Part shown: piece after piece, positions 8,064-16,109 of the stretch
Layout of the letters: the number at the start of each line of letters is the position of its first letter
Numbering within the stretch: the first letter of the stretch is position 1
Source: a virus
Strand: one strand, 5' to 3'
Length of the DNA: 35,605 nucleotides
Virus record (IMG/VR): IMGVR_UViG_3300005663_000130
Span: 1-35,605 of that record
Program-made: the position numbers and the translations under genes
The notes under the pieces: model-generated
What the model saw: only the letters and a program-made list of their open reading frames with translations
The model's database searches: none
What the model was told of the DNA's origin: nothing

Positions 8064-8623
8064 AGATCAAATTCCGTGTTGGCTAGACCTCCGATACTAA
8101 TATCGCTATCGAAGATGTCTTGATTTGTTTGGCGTCTCACAACCTCTCTGTTATATCTTCCCTTAATCGTAGCTTTGATCTCTGCTACATCTAGAGTAGA
8201 CACTGTTTCTGTTTTCCAGCTTGAGCCATCAGGGAGATACGGCTGACCAAGAAATCGGTCACGAAGGCTGTCAATAAGAACGCTCCAGCGTTGATCTACT
8301 GTAGCTTTCTTAGGACTCGCATCGGGAACCGCTGTCACTATTGCTTGAAGGATACCAAGAGTAGGAAGCTCTGCAAGAGCCTTCTGACGAGCCGACGCCT
8401 GATCATAACTTGGAGCTCTTGAGTCGTCAGAGAGTAGAGGCCAATCGTCAACTGGATCAGTAACGACCTTCTGTCCAGTTGCAGCCTCTCTGCTGAATAA
8501 GAACCAGTCATCAATAAATGGAAGGGTGCCTGCAACAGCATCCACAACAGAGTGCCAGATAGCAGCCCGAATAGCGATATGTGGCCCACGTAAGATAGGG
8601 CCAATTAAGACCTTTACATGCAT
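8060..8623 (-). CDS. late-operon structural protein, unknown
   Basis: 187 residues, no recognised domain. The N-terminus (MHVKVLIGPILRGPHIAIRA) and a WRVLI-like strand suggest a mixed alpha/beta fold, with a charged central part and a C-terminal ISIGGLANTEFDL. It overlaps the downstream gene by 4 bases and follows the previous one after 3 bases. Gene order in the late operon, before the fibre, suggests a tail component; no function can be assigned. Confidence 0.6.
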   Translation of the reverse strand: MHVKVLIGPILRGPHIAIRAAIWHSVVDAVAGTLPFIDDWFLFSREAATGQKVVTDPVDDWPLLSDDSRAPSYDQASARQKALAELPTLGILQAIVTAVPDASPKKATVDQRWSVLIDSLRDRFLGQPYLPDGSSWKTETVSTLDVAEIKATIKGRYNREVVRRQTNQDIFDSDISIGGLANTEFDL

Positions 8624-8626
8624 CTC

Positions 8627-9160
8627 TTACACCTGCTTTCGGGCTACAACCTGCCCCAGATCTTTCTTTGTAGTAATTGCCTGCTGCTCACCAATCATAC
8701 ATGGCAGCCATCCAGTCCGGCGTATATGTTCGAGGACTCCTCCTGCTCTAACCTGACGGACTTGAATATGCAATCCGCGTTTATCTGTCTCCGGCCAGCA
8801 GATCGCAAGTGCCTCACAGCCCTGGCTGTTCTGACGAAAGCTATGAACAAAGGTCTCAAAGTAACCATACGCTCCACGATTAGCAGGTGCTATTGCAACC
8901 AATCCCCAAGGAGGAATCCAGAGAGATAACTGCACAAGCTCCTCGTGGTCTTCAGATATCCGTGCCTGGAGTCTTCTCCAGTCGCTCATTGGTCGAGATT
9001 CGTCAGCCGGAAGAGCAACCGCTCCTGAGTTGCCCATCCAAGATGGTTTTCCTATAACGGTGGTGCCATCTGATAACTTCGCGATCCAGCGAGGACTCTC
9101 AGATGCATTTCCAGGAGCTTCGACGATCTTTCCTTTAACAATCGTATACGGATCAGACAT
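8627..9160 (-). CDS. late-operon protein, unknown
   Basis: 177 residues. It opens with a beta-rich segment (YTIVKGKIVEAPG, then TTVIGKPSWMG), and has a middle WIPPWGLVAIAPANRG and a C-terminal arginine-rich helix. No family recognised. The start overlaps the preceding stop (one base) and two bases separate it from the next gene, so it is translated with its neighbours. Likely a virion or assembly protein by position only. Confidence 0.6.
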   Translation of the reverse strand: MSDPYTIVKGKIVEAPGNASESPRWIAKLSDGTTVIGKPSWMGNSGAVALPADESRPMSDWRRLQARISEDHEELVQLSLWIPPWGLVAIAPANRGAYGYFETFVHSFRQNSQGCEALAICWPETDKRGLHIQVRQVRAGGVLEHIRRTGWLPCMIGEQQAITTKKDLGQVVARKQV

Positions 9161-9783
9161 TAGAAGGTCTCCGTCCGCATCTTGAAGTCGTGGCTTGTCT
9201 TACCGCCAGCCGTTTCTCCACGAGACGAGAGGGCTAGATACCAATAGTGATCAGTGGCCGCGGCCACTGATTCTGCAATATCCAGTCGCTCACCAGCGTT
9301 ATCTCCGCCCACACTTACGGAATCATCGTTGATCTGTTCCCAAGCTGTCTTAGCCTCGCCCTGTTCAAAAACGTATGTCTCAATTCCAACAGCAGGTGTT
9401 GTGTCAGTAATTCCATCAAAGTTGAAGAAGAAGCTGTTTTGCGTGGAGACTGACGATACACTATTAAGATGGAGCCGAAGAGTACACTCACCTGCAATCA
9501 GGTTAGTGTCATTTAGTACCTCTGACGTTCCTCCGTTAAGTATAAAGTTTGTCGAGTTCACAAACCTAACGTTGTTCATATGACCACTGGCAGGCCCACC
9601 ACCACAAGCATCTGAGCCAGGATCGCCGGTTCCTATATGTGTACCATCTTGCCAGTCAGCCGTATCAATAGTTGTAGTAAGGTCAGTAAGCGATCCAGAG
9701 AAGACAAGGGTATTAGCAGCAATATCGACCCACGTAGGAGACCCTACTGTGTTCTGGTTACGTTCGAACGTTATAGTTGCCAC
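9160..9783 (-). CDS. beta-rich virion protein
   Basis: 207 residues, nearly all beta-strand and turn composition (ITFERNQNT at the start, FVNSTNFILNGGTSEVL, CTLRLHLNSVSSVSTQ, HYWYLALSSRGE). No cleavable signal peptide. This is typical of phage head-decoration, neck or fibre-associated proteins. It lies between the strongly translated 260-aa protein and a series of unknown tail-like genes. Family not identified. Confidence 0.6.
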   Translation of the reverse strand: MATITFERNQNTVGSPTWVDIAANTLVFSGSLTDLTTTIDTADWQDGTHIGTGDPGSDACGGGPASGHMNNVRFVNSTNFILNGGTSEVLNDTNLIAGECTLRLHLNSVSSVSTQNSFFFNFDGITDTTPAVGIETYVFEQGEAKTAWEQINDDSVSVGGDNAGERLDIAESVAAATDHYWYLALSSRGETAGGKTSHDFKMRTETF

Positions 9784-9817
9784 AGTTTATTTGTGATCCC
9801 CTGTTTTATCTCTTTAT

Positions 9818-10600
9818 TTATGCCTCTGGATTCTTGGTTAGCTCATAAGTAAATTCTACGGTATCACTAGCAACCACAGAGACGTTTGGGGTAATGAGAG
9901 ATCTGTCCATCATTGTACCAAGAGGAGTAGTTGTTCCAGCTTGACTAAAGATACCATGTTCTTGCCAAGTCTCAGTCGCATCAGCAGTAACTGTAGCTAC
10001 AGTTCTATAAATAGGATCAACGTCTACTTGTGTTCCTGATACACCAGTGATACCAGCATCAGTTGTAAGTGCTGTATGGTTATTGTCTTCAGCTGCAGCA
10101 CTTGTACCAACGCGGTGAAACTGAAAGTCAGCATATTCTGAATCTGTAAGTACCAGCGTAGCGATCTCAAACGTGACAAATGCATCTGTGACCTTACGAC
10201 GAGAAACAAGACCAATATTTTCCCACCACCCAGGAACAGTCTGAAGGACACCATTCATCTTTACCTGATGAAACTCTAGCTTATTAGTGAACGGATCAAG
10301 CTGTCCGTAATGAAAATGGCGAACATAAAGTTCAGCATAGACGCTGACATGGAGATCATGGCCTAATACAAGATTATAGTAGGCTTGTGGAATGCCTGCA
10401 TGAATATGATCACGTAACCATGCTAGAGCGTTACGACGCCAAGTGCTGAGCTTTTTATTATGATGAAGATGCCGTTTTCGACTCTTCTGATAATGACCTT
10501 CCAGACCACTATCAATAAGTCCCTTTGGAACAATAGTAGGACTCGTTTCAGGAAATATAACCCCTGGAGCTGCCAATCGTTCTTCTAATTTAATGTCCAT
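9818..10600 (-). CDS. probable abundant structural protein (beta-rich, strong RBS)
   Basis: 260 residues. The ribosome site TAAGGAGGT is a full match to the 16S anti-Shine-Dalgarno, the best in the late operon, which points to high expression. The N-terminal ~110 residues are basic and histidine-rich (SRKRHLHHNKK, WRRNALAW). The C-terminal half carries the pattern ETWQEHGIFSQA...DRSLITPNVSV...FTYEL, seen in small structural proteins of phage particles. It stands where a major capsid protein would be expected, but it does not look like an HK97-fold capsid, so it may be a tail or decoration protein. That alternative cannot be settled from sequence alone. Confidence 0.6.
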   Translation of the reverse strand: MDIKLEERLAAPGVIFPETSPTIVPKGLIDSGLEGHYQKSRKRHLHHNKKLSTWRRNALAWLRDHIHAGIPQAYYNLVLGHDLHVSVYAELYVRHFHYGQLDPFTNKLEFHQVKMNGVLQTVPGWWENIGLVSRRKVTDAFVTFEIATLVLTDSEYADFQFHRVGTSAAAEDNNHTALTTDAGITGVSGTQVDVDPIYRTVATVTADATETWQEHGIFSQAGTTTPLGTMMDRSLITPNVSVVASDTVEFTYELTKNPEA

Positions 10601-10618
10601 AACAATATACCTCCTTAA

Positions 10619-10846
10619 CTACTTCTTCATACATTTAGGACAAGGCACAAAGCCTTGATCAATGAGATTATCAAAACCATTGTTGCAGCGTTCTGCTCCA
10701 GGATCACAACCATCAACTATATGCATTAAGAACGGCCCTCCACGATGCGAGATCAGGAACTTACCACGCATCTTGCTACCCTTTCTGTGCTCTGTAGTAG
10801 TTTCTGAACTAGAGCTACCACCAAGACCACGACTTTGTTTAGTCAT
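10619..10846 (-). CDS. small basic cysteine protein
   Basis: 75 residues. N-terminal third is Ser/Thr/Arg-rich and probably disordered. The C-terminus has CDPG, CNNG and a final CPKC motif, suggesting a small zinc knuckle. It is encoded between the GroES-like gene and the abundant structural protein, in the same leftward run, two bases after the former. Function unknown; possibly a scaffold or head-assembly accessory. Confidence 0.5.
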   Translation of the reverse strand: MTKQSRGLGGSSSSETTTEHRKGSKMRGKFLISHRGGPFLMHIVDGCDPGAERCNNGFDNLIDQGFVPCPKCMKK

Positions 10847-10847
10847 C

Positions 10848-11093
10848 TTAGCCTCCTATCTCTGCTACTACATCTGATTCGTTCACAAGTCTAACTATTA
10901 TCCCTCCTTCGTTAATGTTTAGACCAGCTTTAGTTGGTATCAGTACTAATTGACCTTTAGGAAAGTTACCATTTCCATTAACAATTTCCGCCACCGATAA
11001 TTCAGGTAGAGTTACAGTTTCAGGTAGATGAATAAGAGAATGTTTCTGTGAATAGACTTCTACTAGAACTTTGCCTCGTGCAGGAATTATCAT
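10848..11093 (-). CDS. GroES-like co-chaperonin
   Basis: 81 residues, slightly shorter than bacterial GroES (~95). It has the GroES beta-barrel signature: an N-terminal GKVLVEVYS strand, an IHLPET segment where the mobile loop begins, QLVLIPTKAG, and the C-terminal RLVNESDVVAEIGG which parallels the ILREsDILAVIe ending of GroES. The mobile loop looks short. Phage GroES homologues such as T4 gp31 help host GroEL fold the capsid protein; its place beside head genes fits that role. No phage-encoded GroEL is seen in the window. Confidence 0.75.
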   Translation of the reverse strand: MIIPARGKVLVEVYSQKHSLIHLPETVTLPELSVAEIVNGNGNFPKGQLVLIPTKAGLNINEGGIIVRLVNESDVVAEIGG

Positions 11094-11106
11094 GCGTCAG
11101 AAAACC

Positions 11107-11514
11107 TTACAGCTTACTTTCGGTACAGAAGGATAAACGATTCAGGATTACAGATCTTCGAAGACCTGCAGGTTCAACTACAACGAACAACCAGTGCTGT
11201 TTCTCTTCGATCAATTCTCCGCCATCTGGATAAGGATTGTGTATCATCTTACCGTCCTTGCCGACAACGACATGCTCTAATCCCGCATCACCACCTGTAA
11301 GGTGAATACCAGGAGGAGTCCAGCCGCCAGTAGGGATGCAGACCATCTCAACCCCGTAGGTTTCTCTCAGCCATTTGTTCATTGCCTCATACCAATCGTC
11401 ACGCTCTGCCAAATCCGGCACATCGGCTAGCGGCACCTCCAACGCAGAGGCAAGACTAGCCTGAAGACAGTTGCCCTTGACAGCATCAAAGACGGTTTGA
11501 AATACAGGCTTCAT
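11107..11514 (-). CDS. papain/C39-like cysteine peptidase fold protein
   Basis: 135 residues. It shows GNCLQASLASALEVPLADVP, the nucleophile-cysteine helix of a phage papain/C39-like fold, and later LEHVVVGKDGKMIHNPYPDGG, which contains the expected histidine and the conserved NPYP/DPHP turn. A late aspartate or asparagine would complete the site. The gene starts two bases before the portal stop codon region and precedes the GroES-like gene. Such proteins are common beside phage head genes; whether it processes head proteins or acts on cell-wall links is unknown. Assignment by motif. Confidence 0.65.
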   Translation of the reverse strand: MKPVFQTVFDAVKGNCLQASLASALEVPLADVPDLAERDDWYEAMNKWLRETYGVEMVCIPTGGWTPPGIHLTGGDAGLEHVVVGKDGKMIHNPYPDGGELIEEKQHWLFVVVEPAGLRRSVILNRLSFCTESKL

Positions 11515-11516
11515 TA

Positions 11517-12947
11517 TTACTTATCACCTTCGTCATCTGCCATCTTTCTGGCCAAGCGTTTTAACCCTTTCCGACCTGAATCATTGTCATTATCTATCCC
11601 GCCAGGGAACTGACCGTTCTCTCCTCCGCCATTGCTGTCGTTCCCAGGGTTCAGCTCCTCTTTTTCTTCCACGGTCAGCTCCTGGCGTTCTGAAACAGAC
11701 GCGCCTTTTGGTAGACGTGCTACGTCTCTGAGATAATCACGTAGAACAGGATCAGGTTGTAAGTAACCTGTGTCAGTTAGAGTCTTAATGTATTTTGCTA
11801 AGGCTTCAAGCTCTGGATCGCCCACTGTAGTATGGGTTAGCTTCGGGTACTTGCCATCTGTAATACCGTTTAGTTCAAAGAGAAGCGGGATAACCTTTTT
11901 GTTAAACATCTCTTCAATAATGGAGACATATCCTTCAAGAGCGACTTCGAAGAAGGAGCGGGACTGTTGAGCCAAGGCAAAAGAACCAACTCTAGCTGTA
12001 CCAAATTCAAGAAAAGCTGCCAGGACTGATATAAGCATGTTAGAGCGATGACGCTTAATGGCGAGATCAAATAACTCAGGGTCAACTCGCGTCCCTGCAG
12101 TAGCTAACTCAAACGTCCATCCGTCAAAGAGAACGATTCCGCCCTGTTCATCTACCCTCACCTGCTTTACTATATTTATAGCTGCTTGCTCGTCAGATAG
12201 AACACCTTTATCTTTTACAGTTGTCGCGCCCTTTGGTAGTGTAATAAGAGGAATACCAGCACCTGTACGCTCTAGAGATATGCCCTCAATGGCTTCCAAA
12301 TTATTCATAAAGTACCAGGGTCTGTACGCTTGTCGAAAAATCGACTCGCCTTCAGGGTTGTCCTTTTCAGTCCGCAGCCTGAAGTTGACTACTTTATCTA
12401 TAGGAATAGTAATTTCTGTGTATGTGGGAGGTGCTCTCTGTGTGATAGCTATAATGACAGGCGAGTTCTGCTCTGTTTCCCACCGTTCTATAGTATCTTG
12501 TGGTATTAAGTCTAAGTTTTCTAGGCCGACTTTACCATCGGTAAATTCTGAAGGCTGTTTGCCTGTTTTGCCACTACGATGCTTAAAAGTCATCTCAAAC
12601 GGAGCATGACCGAACGGGAGAACTGTTGTAGCATTAGCCATAAAAACAGCCCAAGGGTCTTTCATGTCTTTGCGGACAGATGTTAGGAAAGCAGCTCTTT
12701 CCATACCTTCTTCATCCATCTCATATGGTATGTCTATCCATGTGACAGACCTAAAGGCCATTTCGATAGCGCGAATAAAGCCACCCGCAATAGGGTTGCC
12801 TTTCCGCATTTCATTGTAAACTGCAATTCCTGGTTTACCACGCAGTTCAGGAAGGTAATCCTCCATGACCTGACCACCCCAGATATTTAATCCACTGGTG
12901 GACATCTTTGGAGTCAAAGAAGATTGTCGTTTCTGATTAGTTGCCAT
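11517..12947 (-). CDS. portal protein (DUF935 / Mu gp29-like)
   Basis: 476 residues, the usual portal length. Features typical of DUF935 portals: an N-terminal YNEMRKGNPIAGGFIRAIE helix, DPWAVFMANATTVLPFGHAPFEM, the WYFMNNLEAIEGISLER segment in the stem region, and a C-terminal glutamate/lysine/asparagine-rich tail. The portal forms the dodecameric vertex through which DNA is packaged and ejected. It is directly downstream of the large terminase gene, the standard order. The C-terminal ~70 residues are disordered (GGGENGQFPGG), which is common. Confidence 0.88.
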   Translation of the reverse strand: MATNQKRQSSLTPKMSTSGLNIWGGQVMEDYLPELRGKPGIAVYNEMRKGNPIAGGFIRAIEMAFRSVTWIDIPYEMDEEGMERAAFLTSVRKDMKDPWAVFMANATTVLPFGHAPFEMTFKHRSGKTGKQPSEFTDGKVGLENLDLIPQDTIERWETEQNSPVIIAITQRAPPTYTEITIPIDKVVNFRLRTEKDNPEGESIFRQAYRPWYFMNNLEAIEGISLERTGAGIPLITLPKGATTVKDKGVLSDEQAAINIVKQVRVDEQGGIVLFDGWTFELATAGTRVDPELFDLAIKRHRSNMLISVLAAFLEFGTARVGSFALAQQSRSFFEVALEGYVSIIEEMFNKKVIPLLFELNGITDGKYPKLTHTTVGDPELEALAKYIKTLTDTGYLQPDPVLRDYLRDVARLPKGASVSERQELTVEEKEELNPGNDSNGGGENGQFPGGIDNDNDSGRKGLKRLARKMADDEGDK

Positions 12948-12965
12948 TGTTATTTATCATTCCTT

Positions 12966-14678
12966 TTATCCTACGTGTCTCCATCCTCTGTTTTTACCTA
13001 TACCTGTCCATGAAGAAGAACTTTGCTGACCTGCAAAAACAACGGCTTCCTTATCTATAGGCGTAGGTGGTGGACTGGCCGTATTCTCACCTGCTGCAAG
13101 TACAGCATAGCTAAGAGCAAAAGCATAGTGATCTGGAGCAGTACCAACATACCTAGGTATTAGCTTGTTCAGACGCGGGTCTTTAACGAGTTCTCGAACT
13201 AAGGCACGAAGATGCGACAGAAAGCTAGGAATATTTCTAATATCAGTTGGGAAGACTATACGTTCTTCACGACAAGCGGTATACATCATATCAAGAAGAG
13301 AAGTACGGTTGAGTTTAACCTCGTTTGTGTCTTCAGTATATCTTACATCATTAGTATTCTCTACGTGGTTCCAACGATATACGCGACCAATATACTTCTC
13401 AGCCCATTCAGTCGTTGCTCTAGGATCACCGCGAGCATCAATGATACAAGTTTTGATATTGTTTCTGCTAAACCAATGATCTAATTCTTCAAATGTATCA
13501 AACTCTTCAAGTTGCCTAACTTCCCACCTGTCACCATTTCTTTCAATGACAGCAGCATGGAGTTTAAGTCCAACATCGACTCCACCGAATCCCTGATCAG
13601 CAGTATGCAGCGTAATATCAGGATCATACTTCAGTTCGGAGCTGTCAATTCTGCCGCCCTTTGGTGCGTATGCTAGTCCAAGACCTGAATTGTAGAAGCG
13701 CTGAAGAATTGGTATATCTGAGACTCTGAGTGAGTCTTCAGCCATACTAATTAAGTTAGCAAGCGGAGACAAGAGACGCGATAAGTGATATCCGTGAACT
13801 CGCCTGCCTGGGTGAGCTGCTACCCATTCACCTGAGCCAAGACGATCAATAGGCAAGCGGCATTTTTCATTACTGCATAGAACTTTTACATCAGTAACAG
13901 CTTGAACAGCATTATCATAATGAAATACAATGCTTTTATCCCAATCTATAGGTTGCCATCTGTTACAGTGTAAACATTTAATATGCCATTGTCTCTTATC
14001 TGATTCGTTATATAATAGATCAATGCCCTGGCCAGGATATGTTGGCTTTGATACGGCTCTGAATAAAGGCTGCTTAGAAGAACCTAGACGCTCTCTAGTC
14101 CACTCTACAGTTTCCTCACTGAACCAGTCAACCTCATCGTCGATAACAATATCAGCGTCTACAGAAATAGCTTGCTTAAGAGAATCAGAACCTCTCATAT
14201 GTAAAGAGCTACCACCAAGTCTTTTCAGTCTAGACCTGTTAGCCTGGTTTCTTGACATTGCAGTTTTAAACCGACGACTTAGATACGGAGACTCTTCTAT
14301 GGCTTTATCCATACGCGACTGAGAAAAGTCATCCATAAGAAGCTGTGTTGGCATCATATAAAGAACATTACCTCGGTCTGCGTATTTAGAGTCAATAGCC
14401 CATAGAGAAAGATTGACTAAGAATTCAGATACAAAAACCTGTGTGCCTTTCAAAATAACTACATCAGGTGACAAATCTTCATAGATACCAATTTGTGAGA
14501 GTGGTAAGTTAACTTCGTGACCGTTAATAAGACGATTCTTTTGAGTCCACTCTACAAGATCAACAGTGTCAGACTTACCCAGGCCCTGTATAAGACTTTC
14601 GTGCAAACCTCTAGTGAGATAGCTGGCACCTTTACTGCCAACTATCTCTAGAGCTTCTATCTTCTTCCTGTCAGGCAT
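12966..14678 (-). CDS. terL: terminase large subunit, GpA-like
   Basis: 570 residues. The ATPase half contains a degenerate Walker A region (VILKGTQVFVSEFLVN), LYMMPTQLLMDDF, and a Walker B VIDDEVDWF. A zinc-ribbon-like insert CLHCNRWQPIDW...CSNEKC is typical of GpA-type (lambda-like) terminases. The C-terminal half has GFGGVDVG, the start of the RNase H-like nuclease, and IIDARGDP. The protein cuts concatemers and drives DNA into the prohead. Two bases separate it from the small-subunit gene and it precedes the portal gene, the classical packaging order. Family call is from these motifs. Confidence 0.88.
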   Translation of the reverse strand: MPDRKKIEALEIVGSKGASYLTRGLHESLIQGLGKSDTVDLVEWTQKNRLINGHEVNLPLSQIGIYEDLSPDVVILKGTQVFVSEFLVNLSLWAIDSKYADRGNVLYMMPTQLLMDDFSQSRMDKAIEESPYLSRRFKTAMSRNQANRSRLKRLGGSSLHMRGSDSLKQAISVDADIVIDDEVDWFSEETVEWTRERLGSSKQPLFRAVSKPTYPGQGIDLLYNESDKRQWHIKCLHCNRWQPIDWDKSIVFHYDNAVQAVTDVKVLCSNEKCRLPIDRLGSGEWVAAHPGRRVHGYHLSRLLSPLANLISMAEDSLRVSDIPILQRFYNSGLGLAYAPKGGRIDSSELKYDPDITLHTADQGFGGVDVGLKLHAAVIERNGDRWEVRQLEEFDTFEELDHWFSRNNIKTCIIDARGDPRATTEWAEKYIGRVYRWNHVENTNDVRYTEDTNEVKLNRTSLLDMMYTACREERIVFPTDIRNIPSFLSHLRALVRELVKDPRLNKLIPRYVGTAPDHYAFALSYAVLAAGENTASPPPTPIDKEAVVFAGQQSSSSWTGIGKNRGWRHVG

Positions 14679-14680
14679 TT

Positions 14681-15391
14681 CTAATTGACTTTTTCTGCCT
14701 CTATGATATTACTGGCATCTAAATCTGGAGCAGGATTCCCAGGAAGTAAAGCTGCGAATTCAGACATAAATACTCTGGCTCTGTCAGATGGACTCTGATA
14801 ACCATTACATCGTGTAAAGGCATGAGTGATAGCAGCAATAATACCGTCCATGAATTCCTGCTTGATAACATTGCTTTCTTTTTCTCTGATTAGCTTTGCA
14901 TCTTTAGCTATGCGGCTAATAACTTTGAGAGACTGAAGAATAAGCTCTCTGTCTAGACTGTTATTATTGCTACCCTTACTATCTTTACTACCTTTATTGT
15001 TATTATCTTTCTTCTTAAGAAGTTCTGCTAGAACGATACGAGCAACAGCTAACTCTTCACCTAAGTCAGTTGTGTAAAGCTGTTCTATGAATTCTGGAAA
15101 GGCTGTCAGCTCTCTACGGATATTCTCATAGCCTTTCCAGAGACGCTGTGGATCATATATACTAGCAGAATCTTTAGCTAGAGCTAAACCCTTTTCTGTA
15201 GCTTTCCAGGTTCCTCCATGCCGTCTACATCTCCAGCGTGGAGCGATTGGAGTACCTTTGCAAATAAGGCCAGGACGACCTAATTCTTCACCACAGATAA
15301 GTGTTCCAGTCTCTTCATCAAAAACAGGTTCTTTGTCTTTGACAAGAGCTACAGCAACACTCCCACCGATCCTTTGCCTTTCGTTAACCAT
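14681..15391 (-). CDS. terminase small subunit-like protein
   Basis: 236 residues. Near the N-terminus is a CGEELGRPG-LICKG...RWRCRRHGGTW block, a Cys/His cluster often seen in phage small terminase-like and related proteins. The rest is helical and charged, with a low-complexity KKKDNNNKGSKDSKG run in the middle (about 155) that may be a flexible linker. It is the first gene of the late operon and sits directly before terL. The start chosen has GAGGTAGT just upstream and lies 10 bases after the -10 box; the frame is open 13 codons further but that would overlap the promoter. Confidence 0.6.
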   Translation of the reverse strand: MVNERQRIGGSVAVALVKDKEPVFDEETGTLICGEELGRPGLICKGTPIAPRWRCRRHGGTWKATEKGLALAKDSASIYDPQRLWKGYENIRRELTAFPEFIEQLYTTDLGEELAVARIVLAELLKKKDNNNKGSKDSKGSNNNSLDRELILQSLKVISRIAKDAKLIREKESNVIKQEFMDGIIAAITHAFTRCNGYQSPSDRARVFMSEFAALLPGNPAPDLDASNIIEAEKVN

Positions 15392-15401
15392 ACTACCTCT
15401 A

Positions 15402-15430
15402 CATATATAATAAAGCGAGTGAATTGTCAA
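15402..15430 (-). promoter_or_regulatory. late-operon promoter
   Basis: Leftward reading: TTGACA, 17-base spacer, TATATG. The -35 is perfect and the -10 matches 4 of 6. Only about 10 bases separate the -10 box from the terminase small-subunit start, so the leader is very short. The leader and promoter probably carry the whole 13-kb late operon, unless further promoters are used. A second TTGACA, on the opposite strand 20 bases away, marks a divergent control region. Confidence 0.65.
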
Positions 15431-15448
15431 GCCCCTCTATAGATAGGC

Positions 15449-15477
15449 TTGACAAATAGCTCTAGGTGTGATAGGAA
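15449..15477 (+). promoter_or_regulatory. candidate rightward promoter of a small RNA
   Basis: TTGACA, 17-base spacer, TAGGAA, with a TG at the extended -10 position (TGATAGGAA). The -10 is only 3 of 6, so it would depend on the extended motif. It stands back to back with the late promoter and upstream of a hairpin-plus-terminator segment that holds no protein start. Confidence 0.4.
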
Positions 15478-15483
15478 CGAATA

Positions 15484-15583
15484 GGGTACTAGGTCGTAGT
15501 ATTCTCCTTCTGGTCTAGCTGGCTAGTGATTGCGCCAGCTGATAAGGGGCTGGGATAGGTGGCTCAGCCCCTTATTTTATTTG
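15484..15583 (+). ncRNA. candidate small RNA with two hairpins
   Basis: A rightward transcript starting near 15484 would contain a perfect 7-bp hairpin AGCTGGC/GCCAGCT (15517-15523 with 15534-15540, 10-base loop) and then end in an intrinsic terminator at 15542-15583. It has no ribosome site plus start with a credible frame. Placement between the late promoter and the early rightward operon makes it a candidate regulatory RNA, or the leader of an attenuated rightward operon. Seen as sequence structure; expression is inference. Confidence 0.4.
15542..15583 (+). terminator. intrinsic terminator
   Basis: An 11-bp perfect stem ATAAGGGGCTG/CAGCCCCTTAT (15542-15552 with 15565-15575) with a 12-base loop is followed by TTTATTT. 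The T-run lies on the + strand, so it acts rightward, upstream of the next rightward promoter. Confidence 0.75.
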
Positions 15584-15602
15584 TCTGTGTCGTCTAATTC
15601 AC

Positions 15603-15631
15603 TTGACAAAACTACAGACTTATGTTAGTAT
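15603..15631 (+). promoter_or_regulatory. promoter of the rightward operon
   Basis: TTGACA, 17-base spacer, TAGTAT (4 of 6). It lies 16 bases before the ATG of the winged-helix gene, giving a very short leader, and immediately after a terminator that would isolate it from the candidate small RNA. Confidence 0.6.
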
Positions 15632-15646
15632 TACTTTGTCGAGATT

Positions 15647-15871
15647 ATGCCGCGAGCGGTAGCAGTTCCAACTTATGACTACTCAGGATTGCTTCAGTTC
15701 ATACCTGAAGAGAAGTGGTGTACGACTAGATATCTTCAGGAGAAGCTCGACAAAAGCCGTATCTGGGTGATAAACAGGTTATGGGTCGCATTTCATGACG
15801 GAGTTGTAGAATACAAAGAAGTAATTAACAAACGCGATAGAGTAGCTTATGCTTGGAGGCTAGTTTCATGA
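15647..15871 (+). CDS. small winged-helix-like DNA-binding protein
   Basis: 74 residues, first gene of the rightward operon. The pattern WCTTRYLQEKLDKSRIWVINRLWVAFHDGVVEY, followed by a KRDRVAYAWRL strand pair, matches a winged helix: two helices, a recognition helix, and a beta wing. A small winged-helix protein placed just inside the divergent control region is a good candidate for a switch regulator acting on the neighbouring promoters. The family is not identified. Confidence 0.6.
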   Translation: MPRAVAVPTYDYSGLLQFIPEEKWCTTRYLQEKLDKSRIWVINRLWVAFHDGVVEYKEVINKRDRVAYAWRLVS

Positions 15872-16107
15872 GAAGTTGGATAATGCTTATTGTTACATTA
15901 AGCATCTTAGTAGTAATATCACTTATAATAATCTTCAGTTCTAACAGTAATAATAGTACAGATGTTAGATGTAAAGAAACTTCTGATACCGTCGGTGAAT
16001 ATAAAGCTTGCATAGCATTTCAGCGATGTTACGATGAATTTGAAGACAATATTGATCTGCAAGCTAGTTGCATTGCAGACCTAATTCAGGGAAGGAACCC
16101 GTTTTAA
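15868..16107 (+). CDS. single-pass membrane protein with four cysteines
   Basis: 79 residues. Starts with an ATGA overlap on the previous stop. The first ~25 residues form a hydrophobic helix after MRSW (IMLIVTLSILVVISLIIIF); the remaining ~50 form a soluble domain with Cys at four positions (VRCKE, KACIAF, QRCYDE, ASCIAD) spaced so two disulfides are possible, suggesting that the C-terminus is outside the cytoplasm. Function unknown; small phage membrane proteins of this sort may affect the host envelope or superinfection. Upstream in-frame starts exist but lie inside the previous gene. Confidence 0.6.
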   Translation: MRSWIMLIVTLSILVVISLIIIFSSNSNNSTDVRCKETSDTVGEYKACIAFQRCYDEFEDNIDLQASCIADLIQGRNPF

Positions 16108-16109
16108 TA

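Noticed and set aside
12058-12609. Rightward open frame of 183 codons opposite the portal gene
   Set aside because: Antisense to portal coding sequence; composition follows the complement of that gene.
15392-15430. First in-frame start of the small terminase gene
   Set aside because: It would begin inside the -35 box of the late promoter; the downstream ATG has the ribosome site.
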